A program made the translations under genes and the position numbers. Below are positions 25,823 through 34,211 of a DNA stretch of 64,000 nt, in pieces. The notes beneath the pieces were generated by a model that was given only the letters and a program-made list of their open reading frames with translations, did not search any database and had not been told where the DNA came from. How positions within the stretch are numbered: the stretch's first letter is position 1; each line of letters starts with the position of its first letter. This DNA comes from Streptomyces netropsis (GTDB taxonomy: Bacteria; Actinomycetota; Actinomycetes; Streptomycetales; Streptomycetaceae), in contig NZ_JACHJG010000007.1 of NCBI RefSeq assembly GCF_014203545.1, forward strand, positions 349,432-413,431, read 5' to 3'.

Positions 25823-26781
25823 GCACCGGCACCACCACGCTGCCGCACCGGCTCACGGATGCGCTGAGAGAGATCCGGATATCGCAGGACGGCACCGAGG
25901 CCGTCGTCCACGGCCGGGAGGTGAACTCCGACAACCCCCGCGAGATGCGCCGACTGCTCTCCGACGCGCTGTACGACGTGCTGCACGCCGGCCGGCGGAT
26001 GGAGAAGGGGGAAATCTCGTTCCGGATCCGCGACGAGGAGTTCGAACGCGACCTCGCCCGGGGCGTACCGCACCGCGAGACCACCACCCGGGCACGGGTG
26101 TGCGCGGCCGAGGGACACGGCGGAACCGAGACGTCACCGCTCCTCGTCGAGCGGGACGGGGTGCGGGTGTGGGTACCGCGTGCCCTCGTCGTCGACGGTG
26201 ACCCCGAGACCCCCGGCGCGGTCGTCACCCTGCGCACCGCCGCGCTGCGCCCCGCGCTGTCGCCCGGCTTCTTCATGGTCGACGGGTCACGCCCCCGGCC
26301 GCCCGGCCGGGACGTACTGCGGGTGTACGTCAACATCACCTCGTGGCAGGAGGCGCCCGCGGTCTGGGCGAAGGTCCTCGGCCACCTGGAGGACACCGGG
26401 ACGGCGTACCGGGCGAAGGTCCTCTCCGCCAAGCCGCTGTACCCCCGCCGCGACGCCCTGGTGGTCTATCTCGCCGGGGACTCCGCACACGCCGCCCGCG
26501 GCATCGCCGACGCCGTCGCCACGACACCCGGCGTCGGGCACGAGACCTCGGTCTACACCGAGGAGCTGGCACCCGGCGTGGCCACCGCCTGGGAGCCGGA
26601 CGACCGCCGCCCCGGCATGACGGGCCTCAGCTTCGGCCAGCACCGGGCCAGCATCACGGCCCACGCGCTGCTCGACGCCGCCAAGAGCGGCGAGAGAGTC
26701 GAGGAGCTGCTCACCGCAGCGTTCCTCGAGGCCGGTGTCGAACCGGCCAACCCCGCCCGGAATACCGGGCATCGAGCCTGA
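25819..26781 (+). CDS. Class V lanthipeptide lyase (LanY-type, HopA1 domain)
   Basis: 320 residues. Helical N-terminal part (LLSDALYDVLHAGRR) then a HopA1-type effector domain with FFMVDGS, VYVNITSWQEAPAVW and AKPLYPRRDALVVYL. HopA1 proteins of class V clusters, related to phosphothreonine-lyase-like effectors, eliminate phosphate to give Dha/Dhb. The ATG overlaps the kinase stop, so kinase and lyase are made together. Followed by a strong hairpin and then the precursor genes. The exact lettering (LanY) is from memory of the lexapeptide system. Confidence 0.85.
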   Translation: MSTGTTTLPHRLTDALREIRISQDGTEAVVHGREVNSDNPREMRRLLSDALYDVLHAGRRMEKGEISFRIRDEEFERDLARGVPHRETTTRARVCAAEGHGGTETSPLLVERDGVRVWVPRALVVDGDPETPGAVVTLRTAALRPALSPGFFMVDGSRPRPPGRDVLRVYVNITSWQEAPAVWAKVLGHLEDTGTAYRAKVLSAKPLYPRRDALVVYLAGDSAHAARGIADAVATTPGVGHETSVYTEELAPGVATAWEPDDRRPGMTGLSFGQHRASITAHALLDAAKSGERVEELLTAAFLEAGVEPANPARNTGHRA

Positions 26782-26788
26782 AGTGATT

Positions 26789-26816
26789 GCAGGGAGTGAC
26801 CCTGCGCACTCCCTGC
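26789..26816 (+). terminator. Strong hairpin between the lyase gene and the precursor genes
   Basis: GCAGGGAGTG (26789-26798), an 8-nt loop, and CACTCCCTGC (26807-26816) form a perfect 10-bp stem followed by TTTC. It begins 7 bp after the lyase stop codon and 36 bp before the first precursor. It can act as an intrinsic terminator, a partial attenuator or a 5' stabiliser of precursor mRNA, uncoupling precursor levels from enzyme levels. Confidence 0.7.
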
Positions 26817-26851
26817 TTTCAGTTCAGTCCTTACTCAACAAGGAGAAAATC

Positions 26852-27046
26852 ATGGACAAGAACAACTCGATCATGGACCTCGTCTCGAACTACGACGCCT
26901 ACGCCGACGTGGCCGAGCTCAACGTGACCGCCGCCGCCGACGCCCCGGCCACCACCCCGGTCTGCGCCGCCACCCTCGCCAGCTCCGCGTGGTGCGCCGC
27001 CGGTGCCTCCGCGATCTCCGGCGCCACGTACGAAGCCGGTTGCTGA
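26852..27046 (+). CDS. Class V lanthipeptide precursor peptide 1 (three-Cys core)
   Basis: 64 residues. Leader MDKNNSIMDLVSNYDAYADV with the AELN motif, then an Ala/Thr-rich stretch and a core holding Cys38, Cys48 and the C-terminal Cys64 with many Ser/Thr (T34, T35, T41, S44, S45, S53, S56, T59). It ends T-Y-E-A-G-C, the spacing T-x4-C expected of a C-terminal AviMeCys ring made by the HFCD enzyme encoded downstream. AAGGAG lies 9 nt before the ATG. Too small to be annotated by length alone; identity rests on the shared leader and cluster context. Confidence 0.9.
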   Translation: MDKNNSIMDLVSNYDAYADVAELNVTAAADAPATTPVCAATLASSAWCAAGASAISGATYEAGC

Positions 27047-27113
27047 CCCACCGCACCCCGGGTGCCCCGCACCCGATTTTGTCCAACTCATCGAAGACGG
27101 AAGGGAGATCGCG

Positions 27114-27293
27114 ATGGAGAAGTCCGAGGCGATCATGGATCTGATGGCGGGCTACGACGCCTACAGCTCGGTCGACGAGCTGAACACCACCGCCGCCGCC
27201 GACGCCCCCGCCACCTCCGCGCCCTGTGGCGCGGCCGGTGTCAGCTGGCTCGCCAGCCAGTTCACTGTCAAGACCTACAAGGATGGATGCTGA
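27114..27293 (+). CDS. Class V lanthipeptide precursor peptide 2
   Basis: 59 residues. Leader MEKSEAIMDLMAGYDAYSSV with DELN, then Ala/Thr-rich sequence and a core with Cys38 and C-terminal Cys59; hydroxy residues T34, S35, S44, S48, T51, T54. The C-terminus T-Y-K-D-G-C again gives T-x4-C. AAGGGAG lies 8 nt upstream. Nearly identical leader to peptide 3, from which it is separated by 2 bp, so the two are a recent tandem duplication. Confidence 0.9.
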   Translation: MEKSEAIMDLMAGYDAYSSVDELNTTAAADAPATSAPCGAAGVSWLASQFTVKTYKDGC

Positions 27294-27295
27294 CC

Positions 27296-27475
27296 ATGGA
27301 GAAGTCCGAAGCGATCATCGACCTCATGGCGGGCTACGACGCCTACAGCTCCGCCGACGAGCTCAACACGACGGCGGCCGCCGAGGCCCCCGCGTCCACT
27401 CCGGCATGTGCCGCCGCCACGATGAGCTGGCTCGGTAGCCAGCTGACGGTGAAGACGTACAAGGACGGCTGCTGA
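27296..27475 (+). CDS. Class V lanthipeptide precursor peptide 3
   Basis: 59 residues. Leader MEKSEAIIDLMAGYDAYSSA with DELN, core with Cys38 and Cys59, S34, T35, T42, S44, S48, T51, T54, and the same VKTYKDGC end as peptide 2. It differs from peptide 2 mainly inside the first ring region (S-T-P-A-C against T-S-A-P-C). Its ribosome site (AAGGAT) lies inside the end of peptide 2, so translation of the pair is linked. Confidence 0.9.
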   Translation: MEKSEAIIDLMAGYDAYSSADELNTTAAAEAPASTPACAAATMSWLGSQLTVKTYKDGC

Positions 27476-27495
27476 TCTCAGCGGTCTAGCCGGGA

Positions 27496-27534
27496 GCCGG
27501 GCGCGGTTCCGTCCCCCGCGGAATCCCGCCCGGC
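27496..27534 (+). terminator. Long hairpin after the precursor genes
   Basis: GCCGGGCG (27496-27503) pairs with CGCCCGGC (27527-27534), with an inner TTCCG/CGGAA stem. It starts 20 bp after the third precursor stop. It probably ends most precursor transcripts or protects their 3' ends, with partial read-through into the methyltransferase gene. Confidence 0.65.
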
Positions 27535-27597
27535 CCCGCCGGAACGACAACACCCCCCGTACGAACCCCAGTCGCGAGAAAGGCCGGCGATCGCGCC

Positions 27598-28608
27598 ATG
27601 GCTACGACATCACTCCATGAAGACCTCGTGAGAATGGCCGATCTCCTTCAGCCGGCCACGATCCGCGCCGCGGCCACCCTGCGTCTGGTGGACCACATCG
27701 AAGCCGGGTCGACCACCGCCGCCGACCTCGCGGACCGTACGGACACCCACCCCGATCTGCTCGACATGCTGCTGCGCCACCTCGTGCACCTCGGCCTTCT
27801 GCGCCGGGACGACGCCGGGAGCTACGAAGTCACCGAAAAGGGCGCGCCCCTGCGGGACTCCGACCCGGCCGGGGTACGCCGCCACCTCAGCATGGACGGC
27901 CTCTTCGGCAGGACCGACCTCGCCATGGTCAACCTGCTGCACACCGTACGGACCGGTGAGCCCGCCCACGCCTCCCTCTTCGGGCGCGGCTACTGGGAAA
28001 CCGTCAACGAAGACCCGCAGTTCGCCGAGGCGTTGAGCGAGGAGAGCCCCAAGGAGCTCGGCTGGGACGCCGAACTCGTCCGCGACGGCTACGACTGGTC
28101 GAACGTCGGCAGCGTCGTGGACCTCGGCGGCCACAACGGCACGCTGCTCATGGAGCTCGTGCGCAGCCACCCCCATCTCCGCGGCTCCGTACTCGACTTG
28201 AAGAACGTCGCCGAGCTCGCCGCCCGCCGCTTCGAGGAGAACGGGCTCGCCGACCGCTGCACGGCCGTCGTCGGCAGCTTCTTCGACCCGATCGCCCCCG
28301 GCGCCGACGTCTATCTGCTCTCCGCGATCCTCGCCGACTGGGACGACGAGAAGGCCGTAGCCATCCTCCGCCGTGTCGCCGAGGCGGCCGGTGCCGACGG
28401 CAGGATCCTGGTCGCCGACGTGAACATCCCCGTCGCCGACCCCGGAGCCGAATCCGCCGCGATGGAGCTCTACCTGCGGGTCGTCATGCCCAAGCCGGTG
28501 CGCACCGTGGAGGAGATCAAGGCGCTGGGCGCCGCCGCCGGGCTCACGGTCTCCTGGGAGGGGCCCGTCACCCCGGTCAGGACGTTGCTGGAGTTCCGCA
28601 ATGCTTGA
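27598..28608 (+). CDS. SAM-dependent methyltransferase of the lanthipeptide cluster
   Basis: 336 residues, small-molecule O-methyltransferase type: a winged-helix dimerisation domain at residues 20-90 (LLQPATIRAAATLRLVDHI), then a Rossmann domain with the SAM loop VVDLGGHNGTLL and the AVVGSFFDPIAPGADVYLLSAILADWDDE block. In related class V clusters (lexapeptide, pristinin) a methyltransferase dimethylates the peptide N-terminus; that is the likely role, although this fold usually modifies oxygen. The gene overlaps the next ATPase gene by 8 bp. Confidence 0.82.
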   Translation: MATTSLHEDLVRMADLLQPATIRAAATLRLVDHIEAGSTTAADLADRTDTHPDLLDMLLRHLVHLGLLRRDDAGSYEVTEKGAPLRDSDPAGVRRHLSMDGLFGRTDLAMVNLLHTVRTGEPAHASLFGRGYWETVNEDPQFAEALSEESPKELGWDAELVRDGYDWSNVGSVVDLGGHNGTLLMELVRSHPHLRGSVLDLKNVAELAARRFEENGLADRCTAVVGSFFDPIAPGADVYLLSAILADWDDEKAVAILRRVAEAAGADGRILVADVNIPVADPGAESAAMELYLRVVMPKPVRTVEEIKALGAAAGLTVSWEGPVTPVRTLLEFRNA

Positions 28609-29500
28609 GTTCGACCGCGTGGCCAAGAGCTTCGGCGACAAGCACGTACTGCGTGAGCTGTCCCTCGTCGTGAAGCCGGGTGAGCTGTACGGCTTCTGCG
28701 GCGCCAACGGCGCGGGCAAGACGACCGCCATGCGCATCGCCCTCGGCGTGCTGACCGCCGACGCCGGTGACGTGCGCTGGCAGGGCCGGCCCGTGGACGC
28801 CGACTCCCGCCGCCGGTTCGGCTACATGCCCGAAGAGCGCGGCCTCTACGCCAAGATGACGCCCCGCGACCAGCTCGTCTTCTTCGCCGGCCTCAGCGGG
28901 GTGGCCCCGGCCACCGCCCGCCGGCGCGCGGACGAGTGGATCGAGCGGCTCGGTGTCGTCCTGGGCCCCAAGGACACCCTCGAGAAGCTGTCGCTGGGCA
29001 ACCAGCAGAAGGTCCAGCTCATCGCGTCCCTGATCCACGACCCCGACGTGCTGGTCCTCGACGAGCCGTTCTCCGGGCTCGACCCGGTGGCCGTGGACGC
29101 CATGGCGGACGTCCTCCTCGAATTCGCCCGCAAGGGTGTGCCGACCCTCTTCTCCAGCCACCAGCTCGACCTGGTCGAGCGGCTGTGCGACCGGGTCGGC
29201 ATCATCCGGGACGGCGCCCTGGTCGCGGAGGGAACGGTCGATCAACTCCGCCGGAGCGCGGGCAGCGGACAGCTGGAGATCGCCCTTTCCGGCGCACCCG
29301 ACGACTGGGCGGCCTCCGTCCCCGGCGTGCGGGTCGTCGCCGCGACGGGCGCGAAGGTGACGCTGGAGGTCGAGGACGGCGTCCCGGCCCAGCGGATCCT
29401 GGCCGCCGCCCAGTCGATGGGCCGGCTGGAGCACTTCGGCCGGCGCGACCCCGCGCTCGCCGACATCTTCCGGGAGTCGGTCGCCGGGAGCGCCCGGTGA
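28601..29500 (+). CDS. ABC transporter ATP-binding protein (lanthipeptide export/immunity)
   Basis: 299 residues. Walker A GANGAGKTT, signature LSLGNQQK, Walker B VLVLDEPFSG, H-loop SSHQLDLVE. The signature with N-Q-Q-K and the C-terminal domain of about 90 residues fit the DrrA/YhaQ-like group that pairs with ABC-2 permeases of the NatB/YhaP type, as encoded next. Its ATG overlaps the methyltransferase stop. Confidence 0.92.
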   Translation: MLEFDRVAKSFGDKHVLRELSLVVKPGELYGFCGANGAGKTTAMRIALGVLTADAGDVRWQGRPVDADSRRRFGYMPEERGLYAKMTPRDQLVFFAGLSGVAPATARRRADEWIERLGVVLGPKDTLEKLSLGNQQKVQLIASLIHDPDVLVLDEPFSGLDPVAVDAMADVLLEFARKGVPTLFSSHQLDLVERLCDRVGIIRDGALVAEGTVDQLRRSAGSGQLEIALSGAPDDWAASVPGVRVVAATGAKVTLEVEDGVPAQRILAAAQSMGRLEHFGRRDPALADIFRESVAGSAR

Positions 29501-29526
29501 CCGGCACGGCAGGGGGAGGGACGGCG

Positions 29527-30690
29527 ATGGGAAACGCCGCGCTGATCAAGGTCGTCGCAGCACGCGAGATCACTCAGCAGATGCGCAGCAAGGCTTTTTG
29601 GGTCTCGGTGGCGGTGACGGCGCTGATGCTGGCCCTGTCCTTCGGGGCCACCACGCTCTTCCAGGGCGGTGGCGACGGCCGGTCCAAGGTCGGTGTGGTC
29701 GGCAAGCAGGCCGCCCTGACGCCCGCGCTGGGCGACCGGGCCGAGGTCAGCCGTTACGAGAACGACGAGACCGCCCGCCAGGCGGTGCGCGACGGCGAGA
29801 TCGACGCCGCGGTCCTGGCCGGTGACCGGATCGCGGTCCTGCGGGAACTGCCCGAGGACCTGGGCCGGGCCCTTCAGGAGGCGCACCGCGCGGTCGGCCA
29901 GGCCGGACAGCTGGCGGGCCACGGAGTGCCGGCCAAGGACGTTCCCGGTCTGCTCACCGTCGAGCCGCTGAAGGTCAGCACCCTCGACCCCGACGCGGAC
30001 CGGGTCCAGCAGCGGACCATCGCCGCGGGCACGGGCGTCTTCCTGCTCTTCATGCTGATGCTCGTCTCCGGCCTGGCCGTGGCGCAGGGCGTCGCGGAGG
30101 AGAAGGCCAGCCGCATCGTGGAGGTGCTGCTCGCGAAGGTCCGGCCCTGGCACCTGCTCGCCGGGAAGATCACCGGACTCGGCGCGGCGGCACTCGTGCA
30201 GATGCTGGTGCTGGCGACCGCCACCCTCAGCGCGGCGATCGGCTTCGGAGTCTTCGAGACGCCGTCCGACGCGCTCGGCACCGGCGCCAACCTGCTGCTG
30301 TGGTTCATCCCCGGCTACCTGCTCTTCATCACGCTCTACGCGGTGGCCGGCTCGCTGGTCTCCCGTCCCGAGGACGTCAACCACGTCGTCGGCCCGGTCA
30401 ACGCGCTCCAGATGGTCGGCCTCATCGGTCCCGTGCTCGCGGTGTCGGGCAGCACCGACTCGGCCACCCTCCGGATCCTCTCGATGGTCCCCGGGACCTC
30501 CTGGGCGTCGATGCCGGTCCGCATGGCGTACGAGGACGTGGCGTGGTGGGAGATCGGCGCCGCCTTCGGGCTCATGGCGCTGGCGATCGCCGTCCTGATC
30601 CGCGTGGGCAGCCGCATCTACACCGGCGGGCTTCTGCAGTACGGCGGCATCGTCAAGGTCAAGGACGCCCTGGCGGGCGCGCGGCAGTGA
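29527..30690 (+). CDS. ABC-2 permease (NatB/YhaP type)
   Basis: 387 residues: one N-terminal membrane span (AFWVSVAVTALMLALSFGA), an extracellular domain of about 135 residues, then five or six C-terminal spans. EEKASRIVEVLLAKVRPWHLLAGKI is the conserved motif of this group. A GTG at 29497 overlaps the ATPase stop, but the ATG at 29527 is preferred because GGGGGAGGG sits 7 nt before it. Pairs with the ATPase upstream for export or self-protection. Confidence 0.88.
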   Translation: MGNAALIKVVAAREITQQMRSKAFWVSVAVTALMLALSFGATTLFQGGGDGRSKVGVVGKQAALTPALGDRAEVSRYENDETARQAVRDGEIDAAVLAGDRIAVLRELPEDLGRALQEAHRAVGQAGQLAGHGVPAKDVPGLLTVEPLKVSTLDPDADRVQQRTIAAGTGVFLLFMLMLVSGLAVAQGVAEEKASRIVEVLLAKVRPWHLLAGKITGLGAAALVQMLVLATATLSAAIGFGVFETPSDALGTGANLLLWFIPGYLLFITLYAVAGSLVSRPEDVNHVVGPVNALQMVGLIGPVLAVSGSTDSATLRILSMVPGTSWASMPVRMAYEDVAWWEIGAAFGLMALAIAVLIRVGSRIYTGGLLQYGGIVKVKDALAGARQ

Positions 30691-30759
30691 CACCGCCCGC
30701 ACCGCCGTCCCGATCACACATTTCGTAACATCCATTCCAGGCAAGGGAGTTGGGGCGCC

Positions 30760-32562
30760 ATGAATGGCGTACTGAAGAGCGGGACAGCGGCCGCGGGCCC
30801 TGACCCGAAGCTGCGGATCCTCAAGGAACTGTCCCGGGGCAACGGCCCGACCCTCGTCTTCGTCGGGGTGCTCGCCGTGCTGTCCACGGCGGCCACCCTG
30901 GCCCTGCCGATGGTGGTCGGCAAGCTGCTGGCCGCCATCCAGAACGACGAGGATCTGGCCCTGTGGGCCGTGGTGATGGTGGGGGTCGGCTTCGGCTCCG
31001 CCGTCGCCGGCGCGCTCGCCGCCTTCCTGCTCGGCCGGATGGGCCAGGAGCTGATCTTCCGGCTGCGGGTCCGCACGATGGACCACGCCCTCGGACTGCG
31101 GCTCGCCGACGCCCAGCGGGAGGGCGGCGGCAATCTGACCGCTCGCATCACCGCCGACGCCGCCCGGGTCAAGAGCCTCATCGACATCGGCCCGATCCAG
31201 CTCCCCATGGCGGGCGTCACCGTCGTCGGCACCCTCGTCATCATGGGCCTGCTGGACTGGGTGCTGCTGCTCATCACCGTCGGCGCGTTCCTGATAGCCG
31301 TCGGCGTCATCACCGTCGTCATCAAGGGGCTGCGCCGCAAGTACGCGGACCTCCAGGAGGAACTCGGCGGTCTCGCCCAGAACTTCGTCGCGGCGATGGA
31401 GTCCCTGACCGTCATCAAGGCCTACCGCGCCGAGCGCAAGACCTCCGGCGCCCTCGCGGGCCGCGCGCGCAAGCTGGCGGACCTGGAGATCGAGGCCGCC
31501 AAGATGGAGTCCCTGATGGTCCCGGTGATCAACCTGGGCCAGCAGATCGCCCTGGTCGCCGTGGTCGTCGGCGGTGGCGCGCGGATGCTCGACGGGCACC
31601 TCACCCTCGCCGACTTCGTCGCCTTCCTGCTCTACCTCCTCCAGCTCACCGCCCCCCTGATCATGGCTGCCTCGGGCGTCAGCGGACTCCAGACCGGCCT
31701 CGTCGCCCGCAAGCGCTTCGAGGACGTCTTCGCCCTGCCCACCGAGGACGTGGACGCGCCCGCCCCCGAGAACGCCGCACCCTTGCGCAACGCCCCCGCC
31801 GTCCGCTTCGAGAACGTCACCTTTGGCTACGGCGACGACCGGCCCGTCCTGCGCGGCGCCGACCTCACCGTCCCCGCCCGCGGCCTGACCGCCATGGTCG
31901 GCCTCTCCGGTTCGGGCAAGAGCACCTCGCTCGCCCTCATCGAGCGGTTCGTCGAGCCGGAGTCCGGCCGCATCTCGGTCTACGGGCGGGACCTCGCCGA
32001 GTGGCCGCTCGGCGAGCTGCGCGGCCAGATCGGCTACGTCGACCAGTCCAACACCCTGCTCCAGGACTCCGTGCGCGGCAACCTCACGCTCGGCCGCGAC
32101 GAGGCCCGGCCCGCCGACGACGAGGAGCTGTACGCCGCGCTGGAAAGCGTCGGCCTCGCCGAGGAGATCCGCTCCCTCCCCGACGGCCTGGACACCGTGC
32201 TCGGCGGCGCGGACAACCTCTCCGGCGGCCAGCGCCAGCGGCTCGCCCTCGCCCGCGCCACCCTGTCCGACACCCGCCTGGTCCTGCTCGACGAGCCGTC
32301 CTCGCACCTCGACAGCATCAACGAGCAGCGGCTGAGGGAGGTCGTCGACTCCCTCGCCGCCGACCGCGCCGTGCTCGTCGTCGCCCACCGGATCTCCACC
32401 ATCCAGCACGCCGACCACGTGATCGTCATGGACGCCGGCCGGGTCGTGGACCAGGGCGACCACGACGCCCTGCTGCGACGCTGCCCCGCCTATGCCGAGC
32501 TGGTGAGCGGCCAGGTGCTCAGCGCCGGCGCCGCCCCTGCCCCCGCCCCCGCGCTCGCGTGA
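30760..32562 (+). CDS. ABC exporter with fused membrane and ATPase domains
   Basis: 600 residues, half-transporter (type IV exporter). Six spans in residues 25-310, then an ATPase with Walker A VGLSGSGKST, signature LSGGQRQR, Walker B LVLLDEPSSH, H-loop AHRIST. It has no N-terminal C39 peptidase domain, so leader removal is by another enzyme (the M16 protein at 35.2 kb is the candidate). AAGGGAG lies upstream. Second exporter of the cluster; one of the two probably secretes the peptide, the other may give immunity. Confidence 0.92.
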   Translation: MNGVLKSGTAAAGPDPKLRILKELSRGNGPTLVFVGVLAVLSTAATLALPMVVGKLLAAIQNDEDLALWAVVMVGVGFGSAVAGALAAFLLGRMGQELIFRLRVRTMDHALGLRLADAQREGGGNLTARITADAARVKSLIDIGPIQLPMAGVTVVGTLVIMGLLDWVLLLITVGAFLIAVGVITVVIKGLRRKYADLQEELGGLAQNFVAAMESLTVIKAYRAERKTSGALAGRARKLADLEIEAAKMESLMVPVINLGQQIALVAVVVGGGARMLDGHLTLADFVAFLLYLLQLTAPLIMAASGVSGLQTGLVARKRFEDVFALPTEDVDAPAPENAAPLRNAPAVRFENVTFGYGDDRPVLRGADLTVPARGLTAMVGLSGSGKSTSLALIERFVEPESGRISVYGRDLAEWPLGELRGQIGYVDQSNTLLQDSVRGNLTLGRDEARPADDEELYAALESVGLAEEIRSLPDGLDTVLGGADNLSGGQRQRLALARATLSDTRLVLLDEPSSHLDSINEQRLREVVDSLAADRAVLVVAHRISTIQHADHVIVMDAGRVVDQGDHDALLRRCPAYAELVSGQVLSAGAAPAPAPALA

Positions 32563-32582
32563 CCGACGAGGAGAGAACGACC

Positions 32583-33575
32583 GTGTCCGTACCGCCCGCT
32601 CCCGTCGCCCCGCGCACCGGCTACTCCGTGCTGATGCCGTTCACCCCGGCCCGGCCCGAGCAGATCCTGCCCTTCGCGGCACTCACCCAGTGGAGCGCCG
32701 CCCACCGGCTCTGGCAGGGCCAGTCCTCCGTCGGCGACCCGCACCAGACCTTCGCCTACGCGGCGGCCTCCGGCTTCCACGTCCCCGTCGGCACCGGGGT
32801 GACCGTGATGCCGCTGCGCCACCCCTTCGAGGCCGCCCTCCAGGCACAGTCGCTGGCCGTCGCCATGGGACACCCCGTGGTGGCCGGCTTCGGCCCCGGC
32901 GCCGGGGTGTTCCAGCGCAACATGCTCGGTGCCCCCTACCGCAGCCAGCTCGGCGCCTGCCGGGAGTACGTCACCGCCGTACGCGGCCTCCTCGACGGCG
33001 AGGACGTCGACCTGGACGGTGAGTTCTTCCGCTGCCGCGCCACCCTGCCCTCCCTGCCCCGCCCCGCGATCGAGATCGGCCTCGGCGTCCTGCGCCCCGG
33101 CATGGCCCGCCTGGCGGGCGAGGTCGCCGACACGGCCATCACCTGGCTGACCCCGGCCCCCTACCTGCGGGACGTCGTCGTCCCGGCGATGCGTGAGGGC
33201 GCGGCCGCCGCCGGGCGGCCCGTGCCCCGGCTGGTGGCCATCGTGCCGGTGGCCCTCGACGGGCCCGGCCGGGACCCCGCCGCCCTGGCCCTCGCCGGCA
33301 ACTCCGGGCACATGAGCATGCCGCACTACGCCGACATGCTCCGCCGTTCGGGCATCGACGTCGACATGAAGGCCGACCCGGTGGCCAGCGCCAAGGCGCT
33401 GATCGCGGGCGGCGGTTTCCTCAGCGGCGGCCCGGCGGAGATCTCCGCCGGGCTGGAGCGGTACTGGGAGGCCGGCGTCGACGAGATCGTCCTCAACGTC
33501 ACCGGAGTGCACCTCACCCAAGGGCCGCGGGCCGCGCTGAAGGAGCTCGAAGAAGTCTTGAGAGAGGTGGCGTAA
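32583..33575 (+). CDS. LLM-class (F420-dependent-type) reductase, likely Dha to D-Ala
   Basis: 330 residues with the luciferase-like TIM barrel: GVTVMPLRHPFEAALQAQSL early, VVAGFGPGAG, and VADTAITWLTPAPYLRD. Lexapeptide LxmJ is an F420H2-dependent member that reduces dehydroalanine to D-alanine; the same gene in this setting suggests the same step. GTG start with GAGGAGAG 8 nt before. It ends where the flavoprotein gene begins (TAA then ATG). Confidence 0.87.
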   Translation: MSVPPAPVAPRTGYSVLMPFTPARPEQILPFAALTQWSAAHRLWQGQSSVGDPHQTFAYAAASGFHVPVGTGVTVMPLRHPFEAALQAQSLAVAMGHPVVAGFGPGAGVFQRNMLGAPYRSQLGACREYVTAVRGLLDGEDVDLDGEFFRCRATLPSLPRPAIEIGLGVLRPGMARLAGEVADTAITWLTPAPYLRDVVVPAMREGAAAAGRPVPRLVAIVPVALDGPGRDPAALALAGNSGHMSMPHYADMLRRSGIDVDMKADPVASAKALIAGGGFLSGGPAEISAGLERYWEAGVDEIVLNVTGVHLTQGPRAALKELEEVLREVA

Positions 33576-34211
33576 ATGACCGAACCCCCGTACCCGGTCG
33601 ACCAAGTGCCGGAACTCGGCGTCGAACGCCTGCTGTTGGTGGTCACCGGATCGACCTTCGCCACCGGCGTGCCGTTCTGGGCCGACTGGCTGCGGATGTC
33701 CTATCCGCACCTGGAGACGACCGTGGTGCTCACCCGCAGCGCCCAGCGCTTCGTCACCTGGCAGGCCCTGGCGCACCGGGTCGGCGGCGAAGTGCTCACC
33801 GACGTCTGGCCGGAGGAGGAGGCCCGCGCCCGGCACGTCGAACTGGCCGAGTGGGCCCAGGCCTTCGTCGTCTATCCGGCGACCCTGCACTACACCGCCC
33901 GGCTCGCCCTCGGGCTCGCCGACAGCCCGTCGCTGCTCGCCGCCCAGGTCACCAAGGCCCCCATCGCGCTGGCTCCGTCGCTGCCCCCGGGCGGCCTGGA
34001 CAGCGCCGCCTTCCAGAAGCACTGGGCCACCCTGTCCGCCCGCCCGAACGTCGTCATGACGGCACCGGAGCCGGGCCGCAGCGCGACGACCGGGCGGATG
34101 GAGGCGTGGGTCCCGCCACCGATGCCGGACGTCATCGAGGCGCTGGAGCACCGCCGCGCCGAACTCGCGGCGGCCCAGGCCGCTCATCCCGTGGAGAGGG
34201 CCCTGCTGTGA
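33576..34211 (+). CDS. HFCD-family flavoprotein decarboxylase (AviCys/AviMeCys formation)
   Basis: 211 residues. Rossmann-like flavoprotein start RLLLVVTGSTFATGVPFWADWLR, mid-domain FVVYPATLHYTARLALGLADS and KAPIALAPSLPPGGLDSAAFQKHW, matching homo-oligomeric Cys decarboxylases in outline. The usual P-x-M-N-x-x-M-W motif is replaced by P-S-L-P-P-G-G-L-D region residues, as in class V and thioviridamide-type members. It should decarboxylate the C-terminal Cys of all three precursors (T-Y-x-x-G-C). It overlaps the next gene by 4 bp. Confidence 0.85.
   Translation: MTEPPYPVDQVPELGVERLLLVVTGSTFATGVPFWADWLRMSYPHLETTVVLTRSAQRFVTWQALAHRVGGEVLTDVWPEEEARARHVELAEWAQAFVVYPATLHYTARLALGLADSPSLLAAQVTKAPIALAPSLPPGGLDSAAFQKHWATLSARPNVVMTAPEPGRSATTGRMEAWVPPPMPDVIEALEHRRAELAAAQAAHPVERALL

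Noticed and set aside
29242..32463. A 1073-codon open frame antisense to the lanthipeptide exporters
   Set aside because: It mirrors the two ABC genes; composition is Gly/Asp/Val/His-rich with no domain, and the sense frames carry intact ATPase motifs.
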